Positions 1 through 8,528 of a stretch of 64,000 nt of DNA are shown here, one piece after another. The position numbers and the translations under genes were made by a program. Positions within the stretch are counted from its first letter, which is position 1; every line of letters starts with the position of its first letter. Source of the DNA: Saprospiraceae bacterium (GTDB lineage: Bacteria > Bacteroidota > Bacteroidia > Chitinophagales > Saprospiraceae); assembly GCA_020436835.1 (NCBI GenBank), contig JAGQWZ010000184.1:1-64000 (forward strand). The letters run 5' to 3'. A model generated the notes under the pieces. That model searched no databases. It was given only the letters and a program-made list of their open reading frames with translations, and was not told the DNA's origin.

Positions 1-365
1 ACTATGTAATCTATGTCCCTATGTGGTGTTAATAAACTACCCGGTTCCGACAAATCCATTTATCTAACCACATAGGCACAATAGTAGACATAGTCTTTTT
101 CCACAGGTATAGATATCATCAGATTCATAGCTAAATTCTTTGCCAAACTACTAGGTGACTTATGTCCCTATGTGGTGTTAAAAAACTGACCGATTCCGAT
201 AAATTCACTTATTTAACCACATAGGCACAATAGTAGACATAGTCCTTTTCCACAGATATAGATTCCTAGGACCATAGCTAAATTCTTTACCAAACTACTA
301 GGTGACCTATGTCCCTATATGGTGTCATAAAACTACCCGGTTCCGATAAATTCCATTTATTCAAC
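1..365. repeat. Tandem array of ~148-bp repeats with nested inverted repeats
   Basis: Two full units (about 11-159 and 160-306) and a truncated third (about 307-365) are visible. Bases 1-10 resemble the end of a preceding unit, so the array probably continues left of the window. The spacing is 149 then 147 bp and the units look close to 90 percent identical by eye. Each full unit holds a 10-bp perfect inverted repeat CCTATGTGGT/ACCACATAGG (18-27 with 67-76; 167-176 with 216-225). In unit 1 this is enclosed by an outer arm pair CTATGTC/GACATAG (11-17 with 87-93). Each also holds TTTTCCACA (97-105 and 246-254), which fits the loose DnaA-box consensus TTWTNCACA. No open reading frame is supported here. 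The function is unknown. Confidence 0.85.
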
Positions 366-403
366 AGTTATCCGGTAGCCAGGAAAAGTCGTTGTGAAAT
401 GTC

Positions 404-1312
404 CTAATTCAAAGTGCGGTATTCTTGTGGAGTATATCCAGTTTTAGCCTTAAAGAGCCGGCTAAAATAATGAGGATAATTGAAGCCCAGATTAAAAGCA
501 ATTTCACTGACACTATGATCACTATTAAGTAAGACACTTTTTGCCTTCTCTACGATAAAATCGTTGATATGATCCTTGGCACTCCGGCCGGTTTCTTTCT
601 TCAGCAAATCACTAAGGTAATTTTGGGATAAATGTACCTGATCGGCAAAATATTGAATGGTGGGTGCACCCTGGTCTAACAGCAAATCAGAATTAAAATA
701 TGCTTTTAAATTGTTCTCAAACTGAGTGACCACATCTTTATGATGATTTGTCCTGGTATTAAACTGGCGCTCATAGAATCGCAGACAATAGTTTAGCATG
801 AGCTCCAGGGTGGAGACGATCACATTCTGGCTATGATTGTCAATGCGTTGCTTATATTCATTTCGGATCATAGAAGCACAATCCGTGAGAATCTGCTCTT
901 CCGAATCTGACAAATGCAGTGCTTCATATACCTCGTAATTAAAAAATGAATATCGATCAATATTTTCACCCAGCGAGGATGACCGCACCAGATCAGGGTG
1001 AAAAAAAAGCATCCAGCCACTACCTGAATTTTCTTCAATCTCTTCCGTGGGAGCAACGACCTGGCCCGGGGCAGTGAATACCAGCACTCCACCGTCAAAA
1101 TCGTATTGATTTCTTCCATATTGCATTCCGCAATTCGAGCCTTTAAGTGCAATATAATATAGGTCCGTCATTAGCCGGACACCAACCATTTCCTTTGGAA
1201 TACGTAACTGGGATTCATCCAAGATCGTAATCAGAGGATGTTTCGGACTCTCCAATCCGAGCAACTGGTGTCCTTCACTGACCGATCTGATATGCATTAT
1301 TGAATCACTCAT
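404..1312 (-). CDS. AraC-family transcriptional regulator
   Basis: This 302-residue protein has the usual AraC layout. Residues 30-170 form an N-terminal sensing region, likely cupin-like. The C-terminal DNA-binding region carries two helix-turn-helix motifs, near residues 218-241 and 266-290. The second is followed by the family signature ending in GYTPQEYR at the extreme C-terminus. The start is ATG; a second ATG five codons in is also possible. The ligand and target genes cannot be read from the sequence. The gene stands alone: the next gene on the same strand ends about 220 bp upstream, and the repeat array begins 40 bp past its stop codon. Confidence 0.9.
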   Translation of the reverse strand: MSDSIMHIRSVSEGHQLLGLESPKHPLITILDESQLRIPKEMVGVRLMTDLYYIALKGSNCGMQYGRNQYDFDGGVLVFTAPGQVVAPTEEIEENSGSGWMLFFHPDLVRSSSLGENIDRYSFFNYEVYEALHLSDSEEQILTDCASMIRNEYKQRIDNHSQNVIVSTLELMLNYCLRFYERQFNTRTNHHKDVVTQFENNLKAYFNSDLLLDQGAPTIQYFADQVHLSQNYLSDLLKKETGRSAKDHINDFIVEKAKSVLLNSDHSVSEIAFNLGFNYPHYFSRLFKAKTGYTPQEYRTLN

Positions 1313-1530
1313 CGATTATTTATTGAAATAACAAAGGTGCGCATTCAGCGGTTCTTGCAAAAACACATAATCCTGAATGGAGAACACAAAAGAAGGATCA
1401 TCAGCGATCAACTACTACCTTCCATTCGAATCTTACAAGACTTCACCGATAGCCAAAATATTGGCTTCGAGATCAACCAATTATGCGTTATAGCTTTGCT
1501 TTTTTTGAAAAATTGGTATGCACTTAACAT

Positions 1531-2685
1531 CTAATAGCGGTATAGCGCATTCATCTTGGCGTAGGGAGCCGGCAGATTTTCCTCTTCCGTCAGGTAGACG
1601 TTCCCGCCTTTCAAAAAAGTCTCTACCACCGCTAAATTCATAAGGGAGACTGCGGGTGCATCAGAATTATCCCGGATTTCGACCTTATTATTTGCCTGAT
1701 CATAGATTCCGAATATGTCAGAACGATTCTCCACAAATAGTGTTTTAATTTTTCCATCCAAAGCGGCTGAAATAATATCTTCTGTCTCCGTGGAGGTGAG
1801 TGGGCTATCCCTCTTCTGTTGAAAGAATTCGATATCCTCTTTCCGGTCCTGATTGAACCACGGTTTTACGATTTCCCATGACTTTTCATGCAAAAGCAAC
1901 CGATCCATTTGAGCAGGATCGGTGGATAAATGTTTCTCCAATAAGAAGTTGTAGGAATTCACCTTCTGATAGATGGAAAATAATTGATCCTGGGCAACTA
2001 CCACCATCGGAGGGTCCTCATCATGCAGCATCTTCATCAAACCTCGATCGACAGCCCGAAAAAATTCGAGTATTTCTTTTTTTTCTTTTTGTTTACCTGC
2101 ACCCTGGCCATGAAATATCGTACCATCCTGCACAGATTGCTGGGTTCTGAATTGTAAATTCTTCTGCTCGTAATCATAGCCGACCCGCTCCTCCATTTCA
2201 GCTGGTACCAGATCTTCGATGATCACATCGGAAATTGAATACCTCGTTGCCTCGAAAAATTCAACCTGATCCTGGGTCAGTGCCAAAATAAAAAACCTTC
2301 CATCACCCGTAAACATCGGCATTAGAGGTTTTAGGTAAAAATGATTCGCCACATAGTTGAAAGCTTCAAATTTAATGGGCAGGGTGAATTTCAACATTTC
2401 ATCTTTATGAATAAATAATGCCAGGCCATCCGATTGATGACTCCAAAATGTAGAATCTTCAACTAATTCTTTGACCGGTTTAAGATAACGATCAATTTCC
2501 AGCTCTGTAAATCCTTCTTTTTCCAGCTTTTTCCCAACCGCTTTCATCTCGTTTTTCAATACGAGCGCATCTGATTTTTCCGAAACTTCTTTTCCTGAGC
2601 GGTGAGTGGGTAGGTAAATTGACGTACAAGCTGTATCATGTATTTCCGCAAGATACTCCAGTGCTTTTCGAGTTATTAATGGCAT
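1531..2685 (-). CDS. Bacterial eRF1-like protein (baeRF family)
   Basis: This 384-residue protein looks like a bacterial archaeo-eukaryotic release-factor (baeRF) protein, a family related to eRF1/Pelota and proposed to act on ribosomes. The key feature is the loop HGQGAGK at residues 192-198, followed by a charged helix. It occupies the place of the GGQ peptide-release loop of eRF1 and keeps the Gly-Gln pair. The C-terminal part, with its VENRSDIFGIYD stretch and NLAVVETFLKGG, fits the L7Ae-like third domain of these proteins. The start is ATG after a T-rich stretch. Its neighbours are superoxide dismutase upstream and an AraC regulator downstream, which hints at a stress role, but that is inference. 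Confidence 0.72.
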   Translation of the reverse strand: MPLITRKALEYLAEIHDTACTSIYLPTHRSGKEVSEKSDALVLKNEMKAVGKKLEKEGFTELEIDRYLKPVKELVEDSTFWSHQSDGLALFIHKDEMLKFTLPIKFEAFNYVANHFYLKPLMPMFTGDGRFFILALTQDQVEFFEATRYSISDVIIEDLVPAEMEERVGYDYEQKNLQFRTQQSVQDGTIFHGQGAGKQKEKKEILEFFRAVDRGLMKMLHDEDPPMVVVAQDQLFSIYQKVNSYNFLLEKHLSTDPAQMDRLLLHEKSWEIVKPWFNQDRKEDIEFFQQKRDSPLTSTETEDIISAALDGKIKTLFVENRSDIFGIYDQANNKVEIRDNSDAPAVSLMNLAVVETFLKGGNVYLTEEENLPAPYAKMNALYRY

Positions 2686-2797
2686 TACTTTTTTTTTTAA
2701 AATCGTTGTGTTTTCAATATTGGCTCATAGCGCGCTTACGTGTTGTCATTTTCTTATCCAAGGATCTTATTTCTATTTCAGTAACTTAATCTCAGAA

Positions 2798-2840
2798 CGA
2801 AAATCCAAGGGAGCCTGCACACACAGTGCAGGCATCTTGG
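2798..2840 (-). terminator. Intrinsic terminator of sodA
   Basis: On the minus strand, just past the superoxide dismutase stop codon, there is a hairpin. Its inner stem is GCCTGCAC/GTGCAGGC (2813-2820 with 2826-2833, 5-nt loop). An outer stem CCAAG/CTTGG (2805-2809 with 2836-2840) encloses it. It is followed by a short T-rich tract (ATTTTCG on the minus strand). Confidence 0.75.
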
Positions 2841-2856
2841 GTTGTAATTCTCCTAA

Positions 2857-3492
2857 TTATACCAGGACAGCGTTCTCGCTTGCTTTTTTATGATATTCAT
2901 TTACCGCAGGCCAGTTAATTATCTTAAAAAATGCATCGACATAATCTGCCCGTCTGTTTTGATAATGCAGATAGTAGGCATGCTCCCATACATCGAGACC
3001 GAGAATCGGAATTCCATTTTTGTCCACCACGTCCATCAGGGGATTGTCCTGATTAGGTGTGGAAGTAATAAAGAGACTTCCTTCCGGTTCATCCATACAC
3101 AACCATGCCCATCCTGATCCAAATCTCGATAGGGCAGTCTTGGTGAATTGCTCTTTAAATGAATCAAGACTACCAAATTTTGCAATGATGGGATCTTTCA
3201 TTCCTGATCCTTCTATGGATTGATCCCCGCCATTAGGCGATAGAATTTTCCAGAAAATCGAATGATTATAAAATCCTCCGGCATTATTTCTCACCGCTGC
3301 CGGATGATGCGAAACTTTTGAAAGGATTTCTTCAATAGAGCTATTTTCAAGGTCAGTTCCTTCAATAGCTTTGTTAAGTTTATCCGTATAACCCTGATGG
3401 TGTTTGGTCAGGTGAATCTTCATCGTTTCAGCATCTATATGCGGTTCAAGTGCATCGAATTGATAGCTCAATTCCGGCAATAAAAATTTCAT
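2857..3492 (-). CDS. sodA: Superoxide dismutase, Mn-type
   Basis: This 211-residue protein is an Fe/Mn superoxide dismutase, which converts superoxide to hydrogen peroxide and oxygen. All four metal ligands are visible: His27, His77, and Asp167 and His171 in the DVWEHAYY signature. The residues that usually separate Mn from Fe enzymes point to manganese: Gly-Gly at 72-73 before FYNH, and the NQD motif with Gln148. Cambialistic use of iron cannot be excluded. There is no signal peptide, so it should be cytoplasmic. It has its own terminator downstream and about 270 bp of non-coding sequence upstream, so it is probably a single-gene unit. Confidence 0.96.
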   Translation of the reverse strand: MKFLLPELSYQFDALEPHIDAETMKIHLTKHHQGYTDKLNKAIEGTDLENSSIEEILSKVSHHPAAVRNNAGGFYNHSIFWKILSPNGGDQSIEGSGMKDPIIAKFGSLDSFKEQFTKTALSRFGSGWAWLCMDEPEGSLFITSTPNQDNPLMDVVDKNGIPILGLDVWEHAYYLHYQNRRADYVDAFFKIINWPAVNEYHKKASENAVLV

Positions 3493-3759
3493 AATAATAT
3501 ATTTTAAGTTAAAAAATCACTTAGATCAAACGCATCCACTCAGATAGGTCATGGATTTAGTAGCACAGCAGTATTACTTTGAATGAGATGCATTGCCTAA
3601 GATTTAAGCAATTGATCTATAAGTAAGACGAGTAAGAATAGGCTATGTTCAGTTCCAAAAAAAAAGAATGATAAAGAATTTACTTTACCCGAGGGAAAGC
3701 TTCGCCGATAACTGTCATCTTAGCACTATCCAAGGACCCATTTTACGAACTTGAATTAC

Positions 3760-3767
3760 TAATTTTG
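3760..3767 (+). promoter_or_regulatory. TAnnTTTG promoter box before the serine hydrolase
   Basis: The sequence TAATTTTG matches the Bacteroidota -7 consensus TAnnTTTG and lies 18 bp before the likely ATG at 3786. No clear -33 TTTG was found at the expected distance. Confidence 0.55.
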
Positions 3768-3785
3768 CAATCAGACAATTTTCTC

Positions 3786-5072
3786 ATGAGGTTCACCTGG
3801 CTGATTATAACCATTGTCAGTGCAATATTATTGATAGGAAATTATTTCCTTTCCACTGCAGATCGAATGGAGGGATGGGATCAGAACATCCAGCTCTCCG
3901 GAAGCGATTCCGACTCCATCTCATTCGAAATAATCGACAGCATACTGCAAACTTCTATCAGAGATGCCGTCATTCCGGGGGCTGTAGTACTTGTGAACAG
4001 AGATGGAAAAACCATTTACGAGCGTGCATTCGGATATGCCCAACTTTACGCATTTGGAAAAAAACCACTCACAGCTCCCGAATTGATGACCAGTCAGCAC
4101 CGCTTTGACCTTGCCTCGCTCACCAAGGTTTTTGCCACCACCTTCGGCATCATGCTGCTGTATGAGCAGCACAAAATTGATCTGGAACTGCCGGCTTACC
4201 GTTACCTTCCGGAATTTCGGAGTCAGTCGAAAGACAGCATCACGATCCGGCATTTACTAACCCATACCGCCGGTTTACATCCATGGAGACCAATCTACTA
4301 TCATGCGAAAACACCGGCGGAATCCCGTCGCTACATCACCCATTTGCCACTGAAATATCCGGTGGGAGCAGGGAGACACTACAGTGATCTGGGTTTTATG
4401 TTACTCGGCTATATTATCGAAGAGTTGTCCGGAGTATCGATTGACTCCTTTCTATCGGAAAACTTATACCAGCCCTTAAGCCTCGAGTACACTTCCTTCA
4501 ATCCGGATCCTAATGGACCTCCTTTTGCCGCCACTTCACATGGAAATCCTTTCGAAAAGAAGATGGTTTTCGAAGATGATTTCGGATATGACTGCGATGA
4601 GGATCCAACAAGCTTTACCGGATGGAGAAATTATGTGCTGAAGGGGGAGGTGAATGATGGCAATGCTTATTACGCCCATCAGGGTGAGGCCGGACATGCC
4701 GGTCTGTTCTCCACTGCACAAGAATTGAAGATCCTACTTGATCTGTTGTTAAATCAGGGTCAATATCGGGGGAAGCGAATTCTAAGTGACAAGACTATAA
4801 AAGCCTTTATCAAGAAAGACCGTTTCGGTCACGGTTTGGGCTGGGCCATGTCACCTGATGCCATACCCGTCAAAAATCTGCCTGCCGGTTCCTTTGGACA
4901 CACCGGCTTTACCGGCACTTTTGTAGTAGGAATCCCCAAATACCATTTAAGTGTGATTATACTTACGAACCGGCAAAATCTGGATGTAAATTCCGATGGC
5001 ACCTACAATTCACTGACAGGACTTCGAATGGCTGTCACTGAAACGATCCTAGACCTTGTCGCGAGACAATAG
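3786..5072 (+). CDS. Beta-lactamase-family serine hydrolase, membrane-anchored or secreted
   Basis: From the ATG at 3786 the protein has 428 residues; an in-frame TTG at 3765 would add seven, but it overlaps the promoter box. The N-terminus has a hydrophobic segment (residues 1-23) that acts as a signal peptide or anchor. The class C beta-lactamase/DD-peptidase fold is shown by the SLTK motif (Ser111 and Lys114), the YSD triad starting at Tyr199, and a GHTGFTG box near the C-terminus that replaces KTG. Likely roles are periplasmic peptide or ester hydrolysis, such as a penicillin-binding-protein-like carboxypeptidase or esterase. The substrate cannot be told. No partner gene is evident. Confidence 0.88.
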   Translation: MRFTWLIITIVSAILLIGNYFLSTADRMEGWDQNIQLSGSDSDSISFEIIDSILQTSIRDAVIPGAVVLVNRDGKTIYERAFGYAQLYAFGKKPLTAPELMTSQHRFDLASLTKVFATTFGIMLLYEQHKIDLELPAYRYLPEFRSQSKDSITIRHLLTHTAGLHPWRPIYYHAKTPAESRRYITHLPLKYPVGAGRHYSDLGFMLLGYIIEELSGVSIDSFLSENLYQPLSLEYTSFNPDPNGPPFAATSHGNPFEKKMVFEDDFGYDCDEDPTSFTGWRNYVLKGEVNDGNAYYAHQGEAGHAGLFSTAQELKILLDLLLNQGQYRGKRILSDKTIKAFIKKDRFGHGLGWAMSPDAIPVKNLPAGSFGHTGFTGTFVVGIPKYHLSVIILTNRQNLDVNSDGTYNSLTGLRMAVTETILDLVARQ

Positions 5073-5097
5073 ATCCTGTGCCCTGATTAGAATGCTA

Positions 5098-5637
5098 CTA
5101 CATTCGCCTGCAATCTTTTACCAAATTTCCTGACCATAAACGGGCAAACGGGTACAAAAATCCGAGAACGAACTTTTGCACCAGGAACGGTACGCCACTA
5201 ACTCGGATTTCATCCGAAAACCGGTGCAGCAGGAGTACACTTTCGAAGAATCCCGGAACACCCCGGGATGTGGTTTGCTCGTTGTTAGCCAGCATGGCCA
5301 GTGTTTCAAAAAATTGTACGGTTTTCAAAGCAGGAGTTACCCGCCACAACACCCGGGCCTTCTGTACACCACCATTCCACATGGAATGATCTGTATTGGG
5401 TGGTATGATAAATTCCTGATTTCTCCTTACCACTTTCAGATCTCCACCCATACGGACGATTAATTCACCCTGAAGTATTTTGAAGTACTCGGTTTGATAC
5501 GGGTGATAATGTCGGGACGGTTCAGGTGAAAAAGCCGGATAAATCACCTCCATGACCAAATTATTTTCAACGCCATCATCGCCTGATTCCAATATCCTAT
5601 ACTCATATCCCGACGCAGTATTTCGAATCGTTTTCAT
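5098..5637 (-). CDS. Cupin-domain protein
   Basis: This is a small cupin protein of 179 residues from the ATG at 5637. A TTG start at 5661 would overlap the upstream cytochrome gene. The cupin barrel covers roughly residues 10-105, with the PSRHYHPYQTEYF motif supplying the metal-binding histidines and glutamate of cupin motif 1, and an IIPPNTDHSMWN stretch for motif 2. The C-terminal third is hydrophobic (around FVLGFLYPFARLW) and may be membrane-associated. The gene lies 13 bp after the diheme cytochrome gene on the same strand, so the two are probably co-transcribed. The substrate is unknown. Confidence 0.78.
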   Translation of the reverse strand: MKTIRNTASGYEYRILESGDDGVENNLVMEVIYPAFSPEPSRHYHPYQTEYFKILQGELIVRMGGDLKVVRRNQEFIIPPNTDHSMWNGGVQKARVLWRVTPALKTVQFFETLAMLANNEQTTSRGVPGFFESVLLLHRFSDEIRVSGVPFLVQKFVLGFLYPFARLWSGNLVKDCRRM

Positions 5638-5650
5638 GCAAATCTTATTC

Positions 5651-6607
5651 TCAGTTGTCAATTCGTTCGATAGGATTATGAATAGCCGGGACTGTCTTTA
5701 AGTATGCCCAAATTGCTTTGGCCTCCTCATCGGTCAATTGAGTGAAAGGGGTCATCGGAAAACGTAGTGCCGGACCGGCAGGTCGGATACCAGTTCGGAG
5801 GGCTAAGATGAATTGATCTTCTGTCCAGTTGCCCAATCCGGTTTCGCGGTCCGGAGTGAGGTTGCGGCTCACAATCGGGTGTCCTTCCACATCCTGCATT
5901 TTATTGCCACCACTTAGATATCCCGGGGTCTTTTCAGGTTCGTCTTTGTTTAAAGTCATAAAGTCCGGGCTATGGCAACTGTAACAATCCAACTTTCCAT
6001 CAACGAGATATTTACCGAGGGCAACCTCATCTCCTGGTGTTGGATCTGGAATCGGTGTAAGAGGATAAGGGGCCGGTTTGAGTATAGTGTTGCAGAGAAG
6101 TTTGCCAAGAAAGGAAGCTTGTACCCTGGGCTGAGCCTTTCCATTGCCAGCCAATTCCGGTGCATCTGATTTCAGGTAGGCAATCACATTCTGCAGGTCG
6201 GAATCAGTGAGGTGGTTAAATAATGGCATGAAGGGAATAAAGTCACCATCTCTCTGAATGCCGGTGCGCAAAAGATAGGCTAATTCAGCTTCTGAATATT
6301 GACCGGCACCATTGACCGGATCGTTGGTGATGTTTGCTGACCAGACCTTTCCAAACATGGACGGAATCTCCGGTAAATATTTTCCTTCCAATTTACCATT
6401 CGGTGCCATATGACAATTATTACAGACCAGTGCGAAAGTTCTCTTTCCTTCGGCGACCATATGACTGTCGGCAACAAATTCCGGATAATCCGGAACTTCT
6501 ACTTTATATTTTGGTAAATCATTAAATTCAATATAAGCCCCTCCAATAATCAGGAGCAGAAGAATGAAACCCAACATTATTCCAAATACTTTGAGCGCTT
6601 TTTTCAT
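5651..6607 (-). CDS. Membrane-anchored diheme cytochrome c
   Basis: This 318-residue protein has an N-terminal transmembrane anchor (residues 5-25) and two cytochrome c domains. The haem-binding motifs are CNNCH (Cys62, Cys65, His66) and CYSCH (Cys208, Cys211, His212). Met-containing stretches FMPLF and FPMTPF in the second half of each domain are likely axial-ligand loops. It should sit in the periplasm attached to the inner membrane and carry electrons, for example from a dehydrogenase to a terminal oxidase. No dehydrogenase lies beside it. It probably forms a two-gene unit with the cupin gene. Confidence 0.9.
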   Translation of the reverse strand: MKKALKVFGIMLGFILLLLIIGGAYIEFNDLPKYKVEVPDYPEFVADSHMVAEGKRTFALVCNNCHMAPNGKLEGKYLPEIPSMFGKVWSANITNDPVNGAGQYSEAELAYLLRTGIQRDGDFIPFMPLFNHLTDSDLQNVIAYLKSDAPELAGNGKAQPRVQASFLGKLLCNTILKPAPYPLTPIPDPTPGDEVALGKYLVDGKLDCYSCHSPDFMTLNKDEPEKTPGYLSGGNKMQDVEGHPIVSRNLTPDRETGLGNWTEDQFILALRTGIRPAGPALRFPMTPFTQLTDEEAKAIWAYLKTVPAIHNPIERIDN

Positions 6608-6967
6608 ATTTAATTATAATTTTCTGCGTCAAAACTGCATTAAGAATTGATCTTGCACCAGGCACTCATGCATGAGCTGTGCGATCAGAGACATGAAACG
6701 GGGAAAAACGAATCCGAAGTGGAAAAGGAACTAGGGGACTGTAATATTTTGATGAATAATATAAATTGGAAGTATTTGTATCAGATCAAATCCCGATCCG
6801 GACCATCTGCATCATTAAAAGCAATTCCAGATAAACCATTGAATGATCAGGAGGGAACAAAAGCAGCCATTCAGACATCCCGATTTTGAATATCGCAGAC
6901 CACCAGACTTAGTCAGGGAAATAAAATAGCTGGAAAGTTAATTCGGGCCGTTAGAATCCTGAAAAGA
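6608..6967. other. 360-bp intergenic region, little recognisable
   Basis: This stretch separates the cytochrome gene start from the end of the dehydrogenase gene, both on the minus strand. It contains a perfect 12-bp palindrome CTCATGCATGAG at 6665-6676, about 60 bp upstream of the cytochrome start, which could be an operator. An 80-codon open frame on the plus strand has a TTG start and an unconvincing composition, and was not accepted as a gene. No RNA gene or terminator was seen. Confidence 0.5.
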
Positions 6968-7960
6968 TCATTCTGGGATTTTGATGACGATCTTACCCTT
7001 TACTTTGCCCTGCATAAAGTAATTCATTGCTTCAGGAACTTCAGGCAATGGATAGGTACGGTCGATCATGGCTTTAATGATCCCATTATTGAGAATTCCA
7101 CTCATCTCCTGAAGAATTTCCGGATCGGGACGATGAAAAAGCAGTTGCATTTTCTTTCCACTTTGCTGGCCGGATATCCTCTCATACAAGGTATAGAGTG
7201 GGGCTATAAAAAATAACCTTAAGATTGCCGGCGTACTGCCCCCGATCACGACATACCGGCCATTGGCTTTCAAAGCATTCCGATACTCACTTAGTGGACG
7301 ATAGGAGACCACATCCAAAATCAAATCGTACCTAAGATCTCTTCTGGAAAAGTCCTCTTCAGTATAGTCAATCACTTTATCCGCACCCAAGGCTCGCATA
7401 AAGTCCAATTTCTCCGGTCGATCGATCGCGGTGACCGTTGCTCCAAAATGTTTTGCAATCTGAATCCCAAAAGTACCGACACCTCCTCCGGCACCAATCA
7501 GCAAAATACTCAGGCCATTGGGGATGGCACCGGAAATATGCAAACCGGACCAGGCTAATACTGCGGCCTGCGGGATGGCTGCAGCCTCCTCAAAAGAGAT
7601 ATTGTGTGGTTTTGGAGCTAAAGCATTTGCTTTTACTTTGACGTATTCTGCAAATCCACCCCAACCAGATTCTGAAATATCTCCATAAACAGCATCGCCA
7701 ACTTTCCAGTCGGTGACTTCCCTCCCAACGGCTTCCACCGTTCCGGCAATGTCTGCACCCAGCACCTGATAACGAGGTTTGAATATGCCACCCAGTCGGG
7801 CCAGAAATGGCTTTCCGCGCAGAAGGTCCAAATCCCAGGAATTGATTGATGCCGCTCTCACTTTAACCAATATCTCTTTTTCGTCCGGAACAGGACACGG
7901 TATTTCAGCATAATGAAGATCTGCAGGAGATCCATATTTGTGGTAGACTATTGCTTTCAT
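6968..7960 (-). CDS. Zinc-independent medium-chain dehydrogenase/reductase (quinone oxidoreductase-like)
   Basis: This 330-residue protein belongs to the medium-chain dehydrogenase/reductase superfamily. Residues 1-120 form the GroES-like catalytic domain. The Rossmann domain follows, with the cofactor motif GAGGGVGTFG near residue 155 and an IDRPEKLDF stretch after the second strand. The catalytic zinc cysteines and the structural zinc loop are absent, which fits the NAD(P)H:quinone oxidoreductase branch rather than classical alcohol dehydrogenases. It is cytoplasmic. It is a single gene, with an HMA-like small protein gene about 100 bp upstream. The substrate is not known. Confidence 0.88.
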   Translation of the reverse strand: MKAIVYHKYGSPADLHYAEIPCPVPDEKEILVKVRAASINSWDLDLLRGKPFLARLGGIFKPRYQVLGADIAGTVEAVGREVTDWKVGDAVYGDISESGWGGFAEYVKVKANALAPKPHNISFEEAAAIPQAAVLAWSGLHISGAIPNGLSILLIGAGGGVGTFGIQIAKHFGATVTAIDRPEKLDFMRALGADKVIDYTEEDFSRRDLRYDLILDVVSYRPLSEYRNALKANGRYVVIGGSTPAILRLFFIAPLYTLYERISGQQSGKKMQLLFHRPDPEILQEMSGILNNGIIKAMIDRTYPLPEVPEAMNYFMQGKVKGKIVIKIPE

Positions 7961-8060
7961 TGAAGTTCATTGTTTACCCACTTTCGGACCGGTTTCATCA
8001 CATCTTAACATTTCTAAATGTATCCATTTCGATCCAGAGCATGACGTAAACCGGAACTTC

Positions 8061-8318
8061 TTAGGCAAATGCCCCTTTTGGCATGATGTGGAAACCCAAT
8101 TCCATCACTCTTTTCTGTATTTCATCTACACTTAAGACCACGCTGGAGTAGATGGTGAGTTCGGCAGGAAATGTCTTATAGTTGATAACGACATCCTTGA
8201 CACCCTCCATAGACAGTAGATGATTCTTAATTTTTTTTAAATCATTGTCGGTCTTTGCATTGGTGCCAAAAATTTTTCCTTGACTTCCGGGGACAATATT
8301 TTCTGACAGTAAACTCAT
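8061..8318 (-). CDS. Small ferredoxin-fold (HMA-like) protein lacking the metal-binding cysteines
   Basis: This 85-residue protein resembles a heavy-metal-associated (HMA/CopZ-like) domain: a helix with DLKKIKNHLLSMEGV, the GVKDVVIN strand, and a second helix with EIQKRVMELGF. The metal-binding loop, normally MxCxxC, has no cysteine at all. It is therefore unlikely to carry copper, and may be a structural or regulatory relative. The start is ATG. It lies between an amino-acid permease and a dehydrogenase gene on the same strand, with gaps of 210 and 100 bp. Confidence 0.7.
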   Translation of the reverse strand: MSLLSENIVPGSQGKIFGTNAKTDNDLKKIKNHLLSMEGVKDVVINYKTFPAELTIYSSVVLSVDEIQKRVMELGFHIMPKGAFA

Positions 8319-8528
8319 AGCTTTCTTTTTAAAAATAAGTCGATCTGAAAGTGGACTCTTGACGGATAGAATGCTGACTTAAATCTTAAGTGAATACTTT
8401 GGGCATTATAATCAGTCATTGTTTATCCACCTGAAGTTTCGACGAAATCTCTATAATTTTAACACAGGCACCAAAGAAGTCGTTCCTCATTTTCCCGGGT
8501 TCATAGAGTCTTCCTCGCTGAGCCGTCA

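Noticed and set aside
1451-1466. Perfect inverted repeat AGCCAA/TTGGCT between two minus-strand genes
   Set aside because: No T tract follows it on either strand, so it is not a terminator, and a single short palindrome is weak evidence for an operator.
1337-1534. Plus-strand open frame of 65 codons
   Set aside because: It has no family resemblance or promoter, and ends against the stop of the convergent eRF1-like gene. It fits random open sequence better than a gene.
6647-6889. Plus-strand open frame of 80 codons
   Set aside because: It starts at TTG, has no recognisable motif, no promoter or neighbour on that strand, and composition unlike the surrounding genes.
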